Of a stretch of DNA of 64,000 bases, positions 20,946-32,639 are shown in pieces. The first letter of the stretch is position 1. Every line of letters begins with the position of its first letter. The notes below the pieces were generated by a model that saw nothing but the letters and a program-made list of their open reading frames with translations, had not been told where the DNA came from and ran no database searches. Source of the stretch: Neoceratodus forsteri (taxonomy: Eukaryota; Chordata; Ceratodontiformes; Ceratodontidae). The stretch is taken from NCBI GenBank assembly GCA_016271365.2, contig CM028130.1:472225501-472289500 (forward strand), read 5' to 3'. Position numbers and translations under genes: made by a program.

Positions 20946-22237
20946 TCATATGCCCACCACATCTGGATCATCTGCTCTATTGCAGATCTTGGTGTCATCT
21001 GTAAACAGACAAACATTACCCTCCAGTCCATCTGCAATGTCGCTGATAAAAATATTAAAGAGGGCTGACCCCAAGACTGATCCCTGAGGTACCCCACTTG
21101 TGACTTGCATCTCTTCTGATTGTATACCGTTTACCACCACTCTCTGTTTTCTGCCTGTCAACCAGTTTGCCACCCAGTTGACCAACTTCTGACCCACTCA
21201 AGACTACCCAGCTTATTTATCAATCTTCTATGTGCAACAGTATCGAAAGCTTTGCTGAAGTCAAGATAGGCGACATCAACTGCTCCTCCTTGGTCCACCA
21301 CTCTGGTTACCCTGTGAGAGAAATCTATGAGATTAGTTTGACAGGACCTTCCTTTTGTAAACTCATGCTGTCTTGGATCCTTTGCTCCTATGGATTCCAG
21401 GTGTTGCACTATCCTTTCCTTAAGGAGTGCCTCCATAATCTTGTCCACTACTGAGGTAAGACTGACTGGTCTGTAGTTCCCTGCCTCCTCCCTGCTATCA
21501 CTCTTGTGGAGCGGGATCACATGAGCCCTTCTCCAGTCTTCTGGGACCTCTCCTGTGCTCAGAGACTCACTAAACAGTTCTGATAATGGCTCTGCTAGAT
21601 CCACCCTTAGCTCCTTTAGTACCCTGGGATGTATGCCATAAGGTCCATTGCCTTGTCCACCCTGAGGCTTACAGCTCTTGTGGACCTTTTCTTTTTTGAA
21701 GGGACTAGTGCCCCCCGGTGTCCATGGTGTTGAGCTGTGGGCCCTGCCTACCTTCTCTTCAGTAAATACTGAGCAGAAGTATCTATTTAGGATAGATGCT
21801 TTTACATGATCCTCCTCCTCACATGCCCCCTTATCCCCTTTGAGCTTAGCAATACCCCCTCTGGACTTTCTCCTTTCACTAATGTATCTATAGAAAGTCT
21901 TGTCACCTTCTTTTACTGTTTGTGCTGGTGTTTCCTCGGTTTGGGCCTTTGCCTGCCTTACTGCCTTCCCTGCTTCTCTTAGGTAAGTTTGGTATGCCTC
22001 CCTATCTTCATCCTGCTGCGTTCCCTTATATTTCCTGAAGGCCACCCTTTTGACTCTGACCTTTTCTGCTACTGTTTTTGAGAACCAAGGAGGTTTCCTT
22101 CCTCTTTTGCACTTCCCTTTCTCTCTAACACAATGGGATATTGCTTCAAGTATTGCATCCTTGATGCTTGCCCACTTTGCCTGTACCTCCTCACCTGTAT
22201 TTCTTTTTGCCAGGGCTAGCTTAACTATGTTGGCCAT
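20946..22237 (-). pseudogene. CR1 ORF2 RT domain
   Basis: A 359-codon frame (22237-21158) covers the linker (KPPWFSKTVAEKV) and RT motifs IHPRVLKELR, WRRAHVIPLHKSDSREEAGN, YRPVSLTSVVDKIME and AYLDFSKAFDTVAHRRLINK. A frameshift then passes to 21197-20946 with SGVPQGSVLGSALFNIF and the catalytic box FTDDTKI. The usual FADD/YADD is here FTDD, a likely inactivating change. The longest open CR1 stretch in the window, so this copy is among the younger ones. Confidence 0.88.
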
Positions 22238-22429
22238 CTTATCAAAGCCAGCACTCTGAAGTCACATATTTTTGCCTTGGAATGGGATGATTTAATTTGG
22301 CTACTGTGGAGGGATAGCGAACGACAGAATAGCAAGGGAGGATTGGAAAAAATGGTGAGGGAAGGGAATAGCAGTGGGATGGAAAAGGGAGAAGAGGGAT
22401 GAGCTAACTAGGGATGTGGATCATAATGC

Positions 22430-22690
22430 CACCGAGCTACTCGTGTAGCGTAGCGGGTAGGGATACCGGCTGCAGTGATGGTGGCCCCAGGATCAAGACT
22501 TCAGACAGGTACAGTATGTCATTTTACTTTTGGCAAGTTATTGCTGTCCTCGGTCCCTCATCTTTCCTCACATGTCCACCCCCCCTCCCTGGATATAGTT
22601 ATTAAAGTTTGGAGGTGTGGGGGCTTGAACCCCACAAAGGGAGATGTGGGGACCACAACACCCCTGCATTAAACATGTAATCAGATATGC
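22430..22690 (+). mobile_element. Possible tRNA-derived SINE
   Basis: The head GTAGCGTAGCGGGTAGGGAT resembles an A box, and AGGATCAAGACTT, about 45 bases on, resembles a B box. The rest carries GGAGGTGTGGGGGCTTGAAC. No A-tail or target duplication was recognised, so the call is tentative. Confidence 0.35.
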
Positions 22691-23851
22691 GTCAATTTGG
22701 TATGCAACGTACATAGCTGTGTGCTGTATTTGTGTTCACCATGATGTATTTGCTCTTGTACGAGTCGCTGAAAAAGATTCACTCTTGTGACATGGAACCA
22801 TTGGAGGATGGGGATAACAACACTAACCACATACTGCTCTGTATATTGCATAGGACACTTGCAGCTTGCACAACAGTGTAAAACACAGAGTCATAATACT
22901 AATGTGAAACTCCTAATCATTTACACTGTCTGTAAATAGCTGCAGTTCAAGAACGTGAACTACTGACAGTCCAAAATATAATCTCCCTGACCCTCATGCA
23001 ACTCGGAATGCTAATGGGGGAGGGAGGTTTTAGTCTTATTCAGCCCATCAGCTGCCAAAGTCCAGATTTCAGAAATAAAGCACATCATTGTAGTACAGGT
23101 TAAGCCACTTTATTCAAACACTTCACTGAAAAGATTTAATTCACAGACTGTTATGAGCACCACTAATGAGTGGGGATGCTATAGAGCTGCTCCATATAGT
23201 ACCCACATACAACTGGGAATGCTGTTGGGGTGTGGGAGGGTTCCTTCAGCCCATCTGCTGGAAAAATGAAAACGTTTTCAACTAAAAGCACAACACAGTC
23301 ACTATGGGGTAAGATACTATTTTCACAAGGCACAATAAAAATACTTTAAATCAAAAATGACAGAGTGCAGTACTAAGAAAACACCGCTCTTCAGTGAACG
23401 AGTGGGGAAGCCATGGAGCTGCTCCACTTATACGGGCACCAGCCCAGCACCCGCAGCATGTAAACATTAGGAAACTATGCAACCCCTGGAGAGCACCATG
23501 AAATGAGTAAAAAGCTCAAAAACAGGACACAATTCTCTATCAGGATTGTATGCAAATGAAGAACAAAATCACAGCAGATAGCAAGTTTTTTTTTTTAACA
23601 GACTAGAGAGGATTCAGTAGCCAAGCACCCAAGAACAGGCATAAATTGAACATAAAAAACTCATGATACATTTTGACACCTGCAGAGTATAGAGTATAGG
23701 GTAAAGAGTACCTCATAGGCACCCCCTCCGTATACCACAACTGTAGCACAATACCTCAATAGGCTTCACAACACAGATTGTAATAGTCACCAAACGAGGC
23801 ACTCAGCTTCTCAAATAACCACATGCATCCACTGTATATAGTTTATATCGG
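22691..23851. repeat. Diverged tandem repeat and unassigned sequence
   Basis: Two to three diverged copies at a spacing near 230 bp are visible between 22980 and 23480. The recurring pieces are CAACTSGGAATGCT..GGGG.GGGAGG, TTCAGCCCATC.GCTG, and GAGTGGGGAWGC.AT.GAGCTGCTCCA. The rest has no recognised feature. Confidence 0.5.
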
Positions 23852-24065
23852 AGGCAGTATAGCACAGTGGGTTAAGGCTCTGAGCAACAGATCTGGAGAC
23901 CTGGGTTTGAATCCCACAGCCACGTAGATGCATACTGTGTGATCCTGAGCAAGTCACTTAACTTCCTTGTTCTCCCAGGTTGCAACTGGAAACAAGCTTC
24001 AGCTTAGTGTGCTACTCCTGGTTAAACAATGTTCCCCCTGTACTGCTTAAAAGAATAATATGTAG
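23852..24065 (+). mobile_element. tRNA-derived SINE (S2-related)
   Basis: The head GGCAGTATAGCACAGTGGGT (A box), the B box GGGTTTGAATCCCAC, and then GAGCAAGTCACTTAACTTCC are clear pol III and CORE-like signatures. The 3' part differs from the copies at 17.1 and 35.5 kb, suggesting another subfamily. Confidence 0.85.
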
Positions 24066-24706
24066 TAGTTCTGAATTTGACAGGAGCTACTTACAGTAGC
24101 TAGTATGACTACCTATAAGACATAAAGTGCATACCACACAAGTTCGCTCAAATATAGGGCACAATGATCTAAGGCAAACGATATGTACAGTACAGTATAC
24201 TTATTCCTTACCATACTCACATATGAATAAAAGAACACTTAATACCTTGATCTTTTAAGGAAACGTTTTATGCATTAATTGAGACACAGGGTGAGGAGTC
24301 AGGATTTCCTTTATTTTTTTAATGAGTAACAGTGCAACAAGACTTGCAAGCACGCACACCCACACACACACATGACTCAGGTTTTAATGGTTAACTCAGA
24401 TTACAGAGAAAGGTGATACTCAAAACATAAAAACAGTAATCTTAAGTACCCAAATAAATAAATAAACTTAGTAAACCAAAATGAGTCTACATTGAAAAAT
24501 CAGATCTCTATTACAATATATTGCATTATAAGGATTAAATTAGCACTTGAGTACAGGATACTATAAAATTTCCTTTGATTGTCATCCAACATAAGCAGAC
24601 CAAAACTGAGCTTATCCATCATGCCCAATGATCATTCAAGAGATAGAGAGGACGATATACAGGTTTTGTTTAAAAACTTATGCCTCACTTGCAGAGTTTC
24701 ACCTTT
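24066..24706. other. Unassigned spacer
   Basis: AT-rich; a short CA tract lies near 24350-24375. No open frame with a recognised domain. Confidence 0.4.
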
Positions 24707-24719
24707 TGCACAATTTTTT

Positions 24720-25267
24720 TTTTTGCATTATTTATTTACCCCCCGCATCCGATCAGCCTCTCCTTCAGGCCTTCTGCCAAGGAACTCCCCGTCCTCCACT
24801 CTGAACCCATCCCAGCACCAGCTTCCCGATCTCATATTGCAGCTGGCCCAAGGTAGCCAGATGTAACCCAAAGTTGGGCAGGTTCCCTCCTTCTGGGGGG
24901 AAATTACCTTCCAGCACTCCTTTTCTCAGCCCAGGGTGCTGCTGAGATTGGTCCTGACTCTCCAGGGGCTCTGTGGAGGTGGGGGTCCAGGCAGCCGTCA
25001 TTCGGTCACTCAGATGCCATTTTCTGTGTTTTCCTGGCACCCCTGTCATCGCGCCACATCTTGTAGTGGCCCCGGTCTCCACCAGGGGCTGCTACAAAGC
25101 GAGGCATCACCCTAACCCTCCCCAGGAAAGGAGAGCAGTCCTCCGGATGCTCAATCCTCTCCTGCCCCTGCTGACCCCCAGTGACCCAAGTCCATTCCTG
25201 AACCCAGGTCGCAGGTGTGGTTCGAGGTAAGGTGCCAGCACCTCAGCCCTCTGTGCCACTAGGCCGG
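24720..25267 (-). mobile_element. ~550-bp SINE-like element (family S1)
   Basis: Flanks repeat TGCACA(C)ATTTTTT (about 24707-24720 and 25268-25281). The T-run marks the tail of a minus-strand copy. On the minus strand the head GGCCTAGTGGCACAGAGGGC looks like a tRNA A box, and GGGTTCAGGAATGG like a B box. The core AGGACTGCTCTCCT is shared with the other three S1 copies. Confidence 0.8.
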
Positions 25268-25419
25268 TGCACACATTTTTTAATGCCCGCCTGCCAGAGT
25301 TTTTCCCCTGGACTTCGCTGTCAGAATTTGCTATCCTCTGACTGTTGCAGTGCACCTGCGTGATGCTAATACACATGCGCAGTTGACAAGGGTAGCAAAT
25401 TCTGACGGGTAGCACGATT

Positions 25420-26420
25420 TGATACTAAACCGGGAATACGTCTGCAGTCTTCAACGCCGACCATGAACTGAGGAAATGCCAGTAAGCTGTATAATGGCAT
25501 AAATAAGGTTTTTTCAACTTTGGTGCCCCCTCCTCAAAAGTTCAGTCACTGTCATGTCGTTATTTAGTCCCGACAGGTGATTTCGTGGTCACTGCGCAGA
25601 ATCACCTTTCGGGACCAATTAACGAAACAACAGTGCTACTGTTCATGAGGGGGGCTCTCAAAAAGCCTAGGTTGCAAATTTGGTGGAAAATAATCCAAAA
25701 AATGGTTGTTTTACGAGCGTGCATTGCACAGTTTCCATGCACGCTCGTAACTTCGTGAATTTGTAATATTTTCACTCAACATTTTCAACACTGCCATTTT
25801 CCCACACCTCCTTATGAACAGTACAGCTGTCATTTTACATATCCTGGCCGAAATGTGTTTTTGCACTTCCAGTGCACAATAGCACGGTCACTGTGGGAAA
25901 TCCATTTTAGGGACAGATTAACAAAATGACAGTGACACTGTTCATGAGCAGAGGTCCTAAAATGCCTATGTTGAAAATTTGGTGACGAATGTCCATAATG
26001 ACTGTGTTACAAGCATGTGTTACGCAGTTTCCATGCGCACCTGTAACTTTGCAAATTTGCAATATTTTCATGCCACATTTTCAACACTGGCATTTTTTCA
26101 CACCTCCTTATGGACAGTACAGTTGTCATTTTTCACATCCTGCCTGAAATGTGTTTTCGCATCTGTGGCGTACAATCACGTGGTCGCTGTGTGGGAAATC
26201 AACTTTTTGGAACAGATTAACAAATTCACAGTGCCACTGTTCATGAGGGGAGGTCCCAAAATGCCTATGTTGAAAATGTGGTTAAAAAAATCCCAAAAAT
26301 AATTGGGTTACAGACGTGTGTGCGTTGCGCAGATTCTATGCATGCTCATGACTTATCCAATTTTTCATATTTTCACTCCAGATTTTCAACATTGCTATTT
26401 TTTTACACCTCCTCATGATG
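25420..26420 (-). repeat. Hairpin-rich complex repeat, copy C (partial)
   Basis: 25435-25520 matches 15410-15515 in copy B (GGGAATACGTCTGCAGTCTT, GTATAATGGCATAAATAAGG). Palindromic units follow to 26420, with the dyad GCAGTTTCCATGC.C at about 25726 and 26021 and a variant near 26328. The GATTGGGCA modules and the terminal part are absent, so this copy is truncated. Confidence 0.75.
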
Positions 26421-26448
26421 GAGAACCTTTTTCATTTTGAAGCATAGG

Positions 26449-27280
26449 CATCTGCCCTGGACTCTGCTTCTGTTTCTCAGGTGTTTGAGGGTATCTCACT
26501 GCCGCTGTGGGTTCCCTCCCCCTTCCTGGAGCCGCTACCACTGACTTTCTCCTCGGGGTCAAGGTGCTGGCAACTGGCCAGGCGGACCTCTCCTGAAGCC
26601 TGCATCACCGGAGCCGATTTTAAACTGAAGGGATTAAATTCGGGATCTTTAGTCTGCGCTTGGAGAAAAGCGCCAAATTTGAAAGAGGCACCTGTACCTC
26701 ATTGGCCCTGCTGCCAGTGATGCATGGACAGCATGGACTTAATGCTGTTCCGAGCCCCACCAGCCACAGCATCTGCCCTGGACTCTGCTTCTGTTTCTCG
26801 GGGGTTTGAGGAGAATCTCACTGCTGCTATGGGTTCCTTCCCCCTTCCTGGAGCAGCTACCACTGACTTTCTCCTTGGGGTCATACCTCTCAAGTGTCCC
26901 TGATTTTCAGGGACGTCCCTGATTTTGCCTCAAAATTTTACTTTGTCCCCTCCTAAAATTTGTGTTTTTGTGGCTAAACAGTGGGGAAAGTAAGCACAAA
27001 ACAATGTCAAGCATTAAAGTTACAGACTTTTTCTTCTTTAGAAAATGCATTTTGCACTAAGCCCCATATTCTACCAGCTTTCTGGGTGGATATCTCTAAT
27101 TTTGAAGATGTGTCCCTGATTTTGGTCCTTTGTCCCTGATTTTTTTAAGCCTTGTCCCTGATTTATGAGGCAAGGGGTTGAGAGATATGCTTGGGGTCAA
27201 GGTGCTGGCAACTGGCCAGGTGAACCTCTCCTGAAGCCTGCATTGCCAGAGCTAATTTGAAACTGAAAAAAGTTCCCGCT
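26449..27280. repeat. Tandem duplication with 321-bp offset
   Basis: CATCTGCCCTGGACTCTGCT occurs at 26449 and 26770. Both copies continue through CCACTGACTTTCTCC and GGTCAAGGTGCTGGCAACTG to CTGAAGCCTGCAT. The second copy is split by the hAT MITE at 26882-27189, so the duplication predates that insertion. Confidence 0.9.
26882..27189. mobile_element. hAT-type MITE, 308 bp, with 8-bp TSD
   Basis: The ends are CATACCTCTCAA and TTGAGAGATATG, 12-bp inverted repeats with one mismatch. Flanking CTTGGGGT is present at 26874-26881 and 27190-27197, a perfect 8-bp duplication, the hAT signature length. Internal GTCCCTGATTTT motifs are repeated several times near both ends. No coding sequence. Removing it restores the tandem unit seen at 26449-26769. 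Confidence 0.92.
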
Positions 27281-28164
27281 CACCCACCCCATTCCCTCCT
27301 CCCCTTAAATGCTTCTAAACCCCTCCCACCAACACATATGGACCCATCCTGCAGTTGCCTGCTGTCAGGGAAAATTTAATTAATGTGTTGTACAGTGCTG
27401 GTGCCTGATAGATACAGTAGCTGCAGAAGTGATGCTGGAACCCATTGGTTTACATTGCTGGGGTCTGTTAGTCAGCTGCTTAAGTTATACTATAATTCAC
27501 TGTGTAAACACTGCTGTTGTCTGATAATCTTGGGTATAAGCTATGCTGAAACTCCTGTTCTTACTGTTGGTTTAGGGATTGAATTGTTTTTGAGTTGCAC
27601 CTGCCACCCTCACTGCTATAGGTTTTCCCCTTCTCCTTTGCTATTGCAGTTAAAAACAAAATACCAGTGCACAAACACCCCTTCCCCCCCAAAACATGGT
27701 ACATTTTAATATTTTAACAATTTCATGGCCACTGGCTCTACTTACTTTAAACTTCATGTAAAGAAGGGGGTCCTCTTAGTTTTCAGACTGGAATTCCAAA
27801 GTGAACAAGCTATACCACCTCATCATGGTGGAACCCTTTCGGTATAGTCCCTACACTAGCTTCTCAGTTCTGAAATGCCTGCAGTGGCTACCCACAAATA
27901 TAGAGTGCTGCTAGAATTGGCCTGCCTAATTGACTCCTTAAATAAGGTACTTCCACCCAGGAACACTTACAGGTGGTGGAAGGGAGCATGCTGTAAGGGG
28001 TGCCACACCTCCCCAAATCAGCACGCTCCACTCTGCATTGCCCACAAATGTAATTCACATTTCTGCTAGCGGATGCTACTGAGTTGTGGTAAATAACAGC
28101 AGTTAAAAACAAAATACCAGTGCACAACCCCCCCCCCAAAAAAAAAAAAGATGGTACATTTTAA
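27281..28164. repeat. Direct repeat pair in unassigned sequence
   Basis: 27643-27777 and 28097-28237 are near-identical (GCAGTTAAAAACAAAATACC, TTCATGGCCACTGGCTCTAC, CATGTAAAGAAGGGGG). After the first copy, 27786-27825 is the reverse complement of the loop region of the foldback at 28165-28355. The pair may be two copies of one foldback element, one incomplete. Confidence 0.65.
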
Positions 28165-28355
28165 TATTTAAACAATTTCATGGCCACTGGCTCTACTTAC
28201 TTTAAACTTCATGTAAAGAAGGGGGACCTCTTAGTTTTCAGCCATGAAGGGGTGGTATAGCTTGCTCACCTTGGAATTCCAATTTGAAAACTAAGAGGAC
28301 CCCCTTTTTACTTGGAGTTTAAAGTAAGAAAAGCCATTAGGCAGTTAAAATGTTT
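28165..28355. repeat. Foldback with ~75-bp arms
   Basis: The arm ending CTTTAAACTTCATGTAAAGA, GGGGGACCTCTTAGTTTTCA (about 28200-28241) pairs with TGAAAACTAAGAGGACCCCC and TTGGAGTTTAAAGTAAG (about 28284-28330). The central segment contains GGTGGTATAGCTTG. No coding sequence. Confidence 0.8.
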
Positions 28356-28639
28356 GAATGTTGAATATATGCCATGTTTTTTTTTTTTTTTGGGTGCACT
28401 GGATGCCACACACCAGCAGAACACTTCTCCAGAAATGTGAATTGCATTTTGAGCAATGCAAAGGTTTTCGGTGTGCTATTTGGTTGTCCTTTGCTACTGC
28501 ACCTGCTGTATCGCTAAAACTGAAGTTGTTGTATCTAATCTGTTACAGGACCAGCCCTGCTAGCTACCTCTAGAATAAGGTACTCATCTACCACTGTAAG
28601 GGGAAGCTTTTAAACCCATTTAGTGACCTGGCTCTATCA
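28356..28639. other. Unassigned spacer
   Basis: Contains a T-run at 28378-28391. Nothing else is recognised. Confidence 0.4.
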
Positions 28640-28924
28640 TGCGGTGTTTGGGTCTCATGTCCACTGCTACCTACATGGCGCTAATACTGGGGACTGACCT
28701 GCTCTACTCTTGGGGTTTCCATCCCTTGGGTCTGGATACTAACCCTGGTCACCACCCCCCAGTGTCCCCAGAAACCCAGGTGGGGGGAATAATGCATTAT
28801 TACTATCCACGCATGACCTGACCAGACATGAAAACTGTTATAATCTATTTTGCTACCTCTCTTTCAATGACTTAAGGAGGTTTCTCTCCAGTCCCACCAG
28901 AATTATTAAATACCTTGCCTGGCT

Positions 28925-29859
28925 CAAGCTTGCCTTGGGGGGGACGTGGAACCTAACCCTGGCCCTCACCCCTTCAACTCCATACTCAGCGACCCTACTA
29001 GCCCTCACTGGAATGGTGCCAGGGGACTCAAAGTGGTGCACATGGACATAGGCAGCCTAAGGCACAAAATCCATACCCTGGAAGCCTGGACTGCGCTCTA
29101 CAAACCCAGTATTCTAGCAGTGACTGAGACCCGGCTCAAACCCCACATCCTTCCTCATGAAATTTACCTAGTTGGCCATAATGCATTGAGGAAGGACCGC
29201 GTAGGGAAGAAAGGTGGGGGGTTCTCATCTACACCCGGAGTAGTCTTAATGTAAAGCAGATTGACCACTCTCCCCTCTGCGACTCTGTGAACGAGATAAT
29301 TTTTGTGAAAGTGCTCCTCAGAGACACTAAACCCTTATACATAGTATGTGTCTACCTCCCGCCCAAATCGGCTACATTCTCCCTTGAATCCCTAACTTAT
29401 TTCTTGACAGAACACTCCCTGGGGGAGGTGATTCTTCTGGGGGATTTTAACCTAAATTGGCTCTTGCCAGAAGCCTCCGTCAGTAAGAACCTCGTACTCG
29501 ATACCAATCTGACCCAAGTTATCGACCTGCCCACAAGGCATAATGCCAGGACTGGTAACCTCTCATTACTTGACTGGACCATAGTATCAAGCCCAGATTG
29601 TATTCAGGCTGCTGGGGTCATGGCAGACTTATTGAGTGATCATTTACCAATTTTCTGTATTTGGTCCAATAGGCTTCCCAAACTACCTGCCAGTGTAACT
29701 GAAGCCAGAAACTACAGCAATTTCTCTTCGGAAGCTTTTTGCTCTGACCTACGTGCTGTAAACTGGGATCCTCTAATCTCCTTCCCTACCCTGGATGAGG
29801 TGCTTGACTTTTTTACCAACACTTTGACGTCTGTGGCCAATGTTCATGCCCCCCCGTAA
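28925..29859 (+). pseudogene. L2 ORF2 endonuclease domain
   Basis: The start is near VEPNPGPHPF (about 28945), the usual L2/CR1 endonuclease lead-in. LAVTETRLKPHILP follows near 29118, then after a frameshift PLYIVCVYLPPKS, VILLGDFNLNW (about 29430-29460) and SDHLPIFCIW (about 29636). GDFNLNW and SDHxPI are catalytic-region motifs of apurinic-type endonucleases. The 190-codon piece 29287-29859 is open. Confidence 0.85.
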
Positions 29860-31662
29860 GAAACTAAGGTTACAGGGCAAATGCCACAAATGGCTTAACC
29901 CTAGCCTCAAACGTAGCATGCTGCTCAGTGACCGGCTCTGGGGACAGTTTAAGTCCTTTGGCCAAAAAAATGACTGGGAGAGGTATAGAAAGCTGAGGAA
30001 TCAATGCAAGAAATCTTGCAAGTTGGCCAAATCCCCCATGTCCTCTGGTGTCCCCAGCAGCAGAAATCATGCCTGGGAACACTCTAGACCCCAGTTTCAT
30101 TTAAAGCTGGTCAAACCCCCTAAGGTTCTTCCCCTTCTTCAACGTATCAACCCAGACTCCTCTCCGGGACATGACCTGCTTGAACCTAGACTTCTGTGGG
30201 CCGCTGCCCGGGCTATCTCCCACCCTGTCACCATGCTCATCAGCAGGCCCCTCCTTGAAGGAACGGTCCCAAGTAAATGGAAGGTTGCAACCATTGTCCC
30301 CATTCACAAAAAAGGGCCCCGGGACACTGTGGGGAACTACAGGCCAATCTCTATTCTCTGCCTTCTCGCGAAGGTGCAGGAGAAATTGGTCTACAATCAA
30401 ATACAGAACTACCTCGAAAGGCACCTACTCCTAGCTGACATTCAACACGGCTTTAGGAAAGGCCATGGCACCGACACAGCCATAATCCGGCTCACATCGG
30501 ACATCTTAGATGCAGTGGATCGGGGCTCCCCGACGGTGCTCTATTCATTGACCTATCCAAGGCATTTGACTTGGTCAGCCATTAACTTCTCCTCTTCAGA
30601 CTTCACCTACTAGGACTGGACGCACTCTATGTTTCATGGTTCAAGAGCTACATGCTCAACAAACCCAAAAGTCTTATGGAGTGGAACCCAGTCTAGTGCT
30701 AAACCTGTAATCTCTGGGGCTCCCCAGGGCTCAATCCTGGGGCCCCTGTTATTTACCCTCTTTGTCAATGACACAGAGGGGGTTTGTGGGCAGAACAACA
30801 TCATCCTGTATGCAGATGACACTGTCATCTACTGCAGTGACCCGCTTCCTAATGTAATCAATGCCAACCTCCAGACCAGTTTAGTTGCACTGGAAGCCTG
30901 GTTCTCCCAATTCACTTGTGCTGAATGAAGAAAAAATGAAGGCAGTCATGTTTGGGTCTAGATGCCTAGGAACAGACTGGCACGGCATGCTCCAGGCTTC
31001 ACACAGCCCAAGGGAAGAGTATGGAGGTCACAGACACGATCAAGTACCTCGGGATCCTGCTTGATCAGGAGATGACCTACCAACCTCACATTGACTCTGT
31101 TGTAAAGGCCACCCACCAGAAGTTAGGACTTCTCTGTAGGCTGGGAGACTCTCTTTCTCTCGAGGCTCGTTATGCTATAGCCAACTGCACCCTACTCCCC
31201 TCCTTTCTCTATGGGGCTCCCCTGCTTCAGTTCCTAAGGGAAGGTGAACAAAGAAAGCTAACCATGCTCTACCATAGGGTTGCTCCCTTCGCTACCAACT
31301 TCCCTCCTAGGAGGCAACACTGTGAGGTCCTTGCTAATCTCAACTGGCCTATTATTTGACATAAACTGGCCTACTACTCCTTGAGTCTGACCTTTAAATT
31401 TACCACTGTTGGCTCTCCTCCTCACCTACGTGGTCTGCTCAGTCCCAAAGTCTGGAGGCAAGACCTGAGATCCTCTACTGGCTGTCCATTTGACATCCCT
31501 CGTGTCCAAACAAATTTTGGCAAGAGCTCCTTTTGGTATGCTGCCCCACACCGGTGGAACCCTCTCCCTGTGGACCTGGCAAGCAGTCACACTACCTATA
31601 GATTTAAGTCTGGCTTGAAAGTATACCTGCTGGAGCTTAGTCTCTGTGGCTGTAATCGCTAG
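29840..31662 (+). pseudogene. L2 ORF2 reverse transcriptase and C-terminus
   Basis: Pieces in several frames: VPIHKKGPRDTVGNYRPISI (about 30297), QHGFRKGHGTDTAIIRLTSD (about 30443), a damaged FIDLSKAFDLVSH region near 30540, SGAPQGSILGPLLFTLFVND (about 30715), and the catalytic box YADDTVIY (about 30809). The C-terminus carries YLGILLDQEMTYQPHIDSVV (31042) and WNPLPVDLAS (31555). The RT box is intact, but frameshifts near 30540, 30615 and 30930 inactivate it. Confidence 0.87.
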
Positions 31663-31992
31663 CTCCCTCTTTAAGAACCCACGGTGTGACTATATTATCC
31701 TGCTTATTGCTGGTATCACCTCTCCCGCTAGGCACTTTGTGTTAAAGTTGCCATATGTCTGATGTAATGGCTATAGTAAATTTGTGTATGTAACTGACAT
31801 GCTCTGTAAATGTACTCTATGCCTTATCCAACGAATGTTTAATCTGCAGTCTACTCCTGCCTATATATGTATTCTATGTCTGCCTATGTATGTAAATCAT
31901 TGTCTGTAACTAATCCGGGTCACTCCTGAAAAAGGGACCTCTGGTCTCAGTGAGCTTACTCAGTTATCAAAATCTAAATAAATAAATAAATT

Positions 31993-32590
31993 GTGGAAGG
32001 CTTCCTGTACCCTCTCAAGATATCCAGAACACTTCCAGAAAGTTGCAGATCTAAGTCCTGAAGAGTCATGCTTGGAGCCTGAGGGATCTGAGGTTTGGGC
32101 ACAGGATCCTGCCCTGATTGGAGGTTAGCAGGTTGTGTCACCTGGGGAGGTGTATTGATTTGGCCACAGACGTGGAGAGTAGTATGGAGTACCATGGCTG
32201 CCTGGTCCAGTCCAGTGCTATCAGGATCATGGCTGCAGGTTGTGATGTGAGCTTGTTTAGGGACCTGAAAATGAGAGGGAATGGAGGGAAGGTGTACAGC
32301 CACCTCCATGACCAATCCAGGGGAATTGTACCCTTTGCTGTAGGCCTGCAGCAATACTGAGGCAGATGATGGTTCTCATGGGATGCAAAGAGATCTATCT
32401 CTGGTGTCCCCCAACATCTGAATACTGCTTCCAGCTCCTGTCTGTTGAGGACCCATTTGTGGTGGTCTTGAATGATCCTGCTCAGGGCATCTGCTAGGTG
32501 TTGTACTTTCCTGGAAGATGGATGGCATATATTGAAGCCTTTAGTGAGCAAGTTAGATTCCAGACTCTCATTGCTTCCGTACAAAGAGGG
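31993..32590 (-). pseudogene. DIRS fragment: end of RNase H to start of recombinase (downstream half of a split copy)
   Basis: On the minus strand, LCTEAMRVWNLTCSLKASIY and AIHLPGKYNT are followed by LADALSRIIQDHHKW, WGTPEIDLFASHENHHLP and DWTRQPWYSILL. These align in order with 53.1-53.7 kb of the complete DIRS. The sequence continues exactly where the fragment at 38819-39935 stops, so the two are one copy interrupted by a CR1. Toward the left it ends at the L2 tail at 31992, before the recombinase catalytic domain. Confidence 0.85.
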
Positions 32591-32639
32591 TCTGACCTGC
32601 AGGGAAATCCTAGCGCCCCCCCAAAAAAAATCAGGGTAG

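Larger units (their letters stand above)
19437..22290 (-). mobile_element. CR1 LINE, 5'-truncated, minus strand
   Basis: The minus-strand order is endonuclease-RT linker, RT, C-terminal domain, and a 3' tail ending TCTATGTTTCTTTG at about 19437. The tail GTGGTCCTTATGTGCCGTC matches the tail of the CR1 at 32.6-38.8 kb, so the two belong to one subfamily. A SINE with its own target duplication interrupts it at 20269-20896. Confidence 0.9.
28640..31992 (+). mobile_element. L2-clade LINE, ORF2 nearly complete, decayed
   Basis: Endonuclease, RT and C-terminal domain follow in order on the plus strand. The 3' end is an (AAATAA)-type tail at 31972-31992, preceded by CTGAAAAAGGGACCTCTGGT. L2 elements end in short A-rich repeats rather than the CR1 octamer. 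The frame is broken at least four times. Its 3' end abuts DIRS recombinase sequence at 31993. Confidence 0.88.

Noticed and set aside
24973..25230. Proline-rich open frames
   Set aside because: They lie wholly inside a SINE-like repeat copy.
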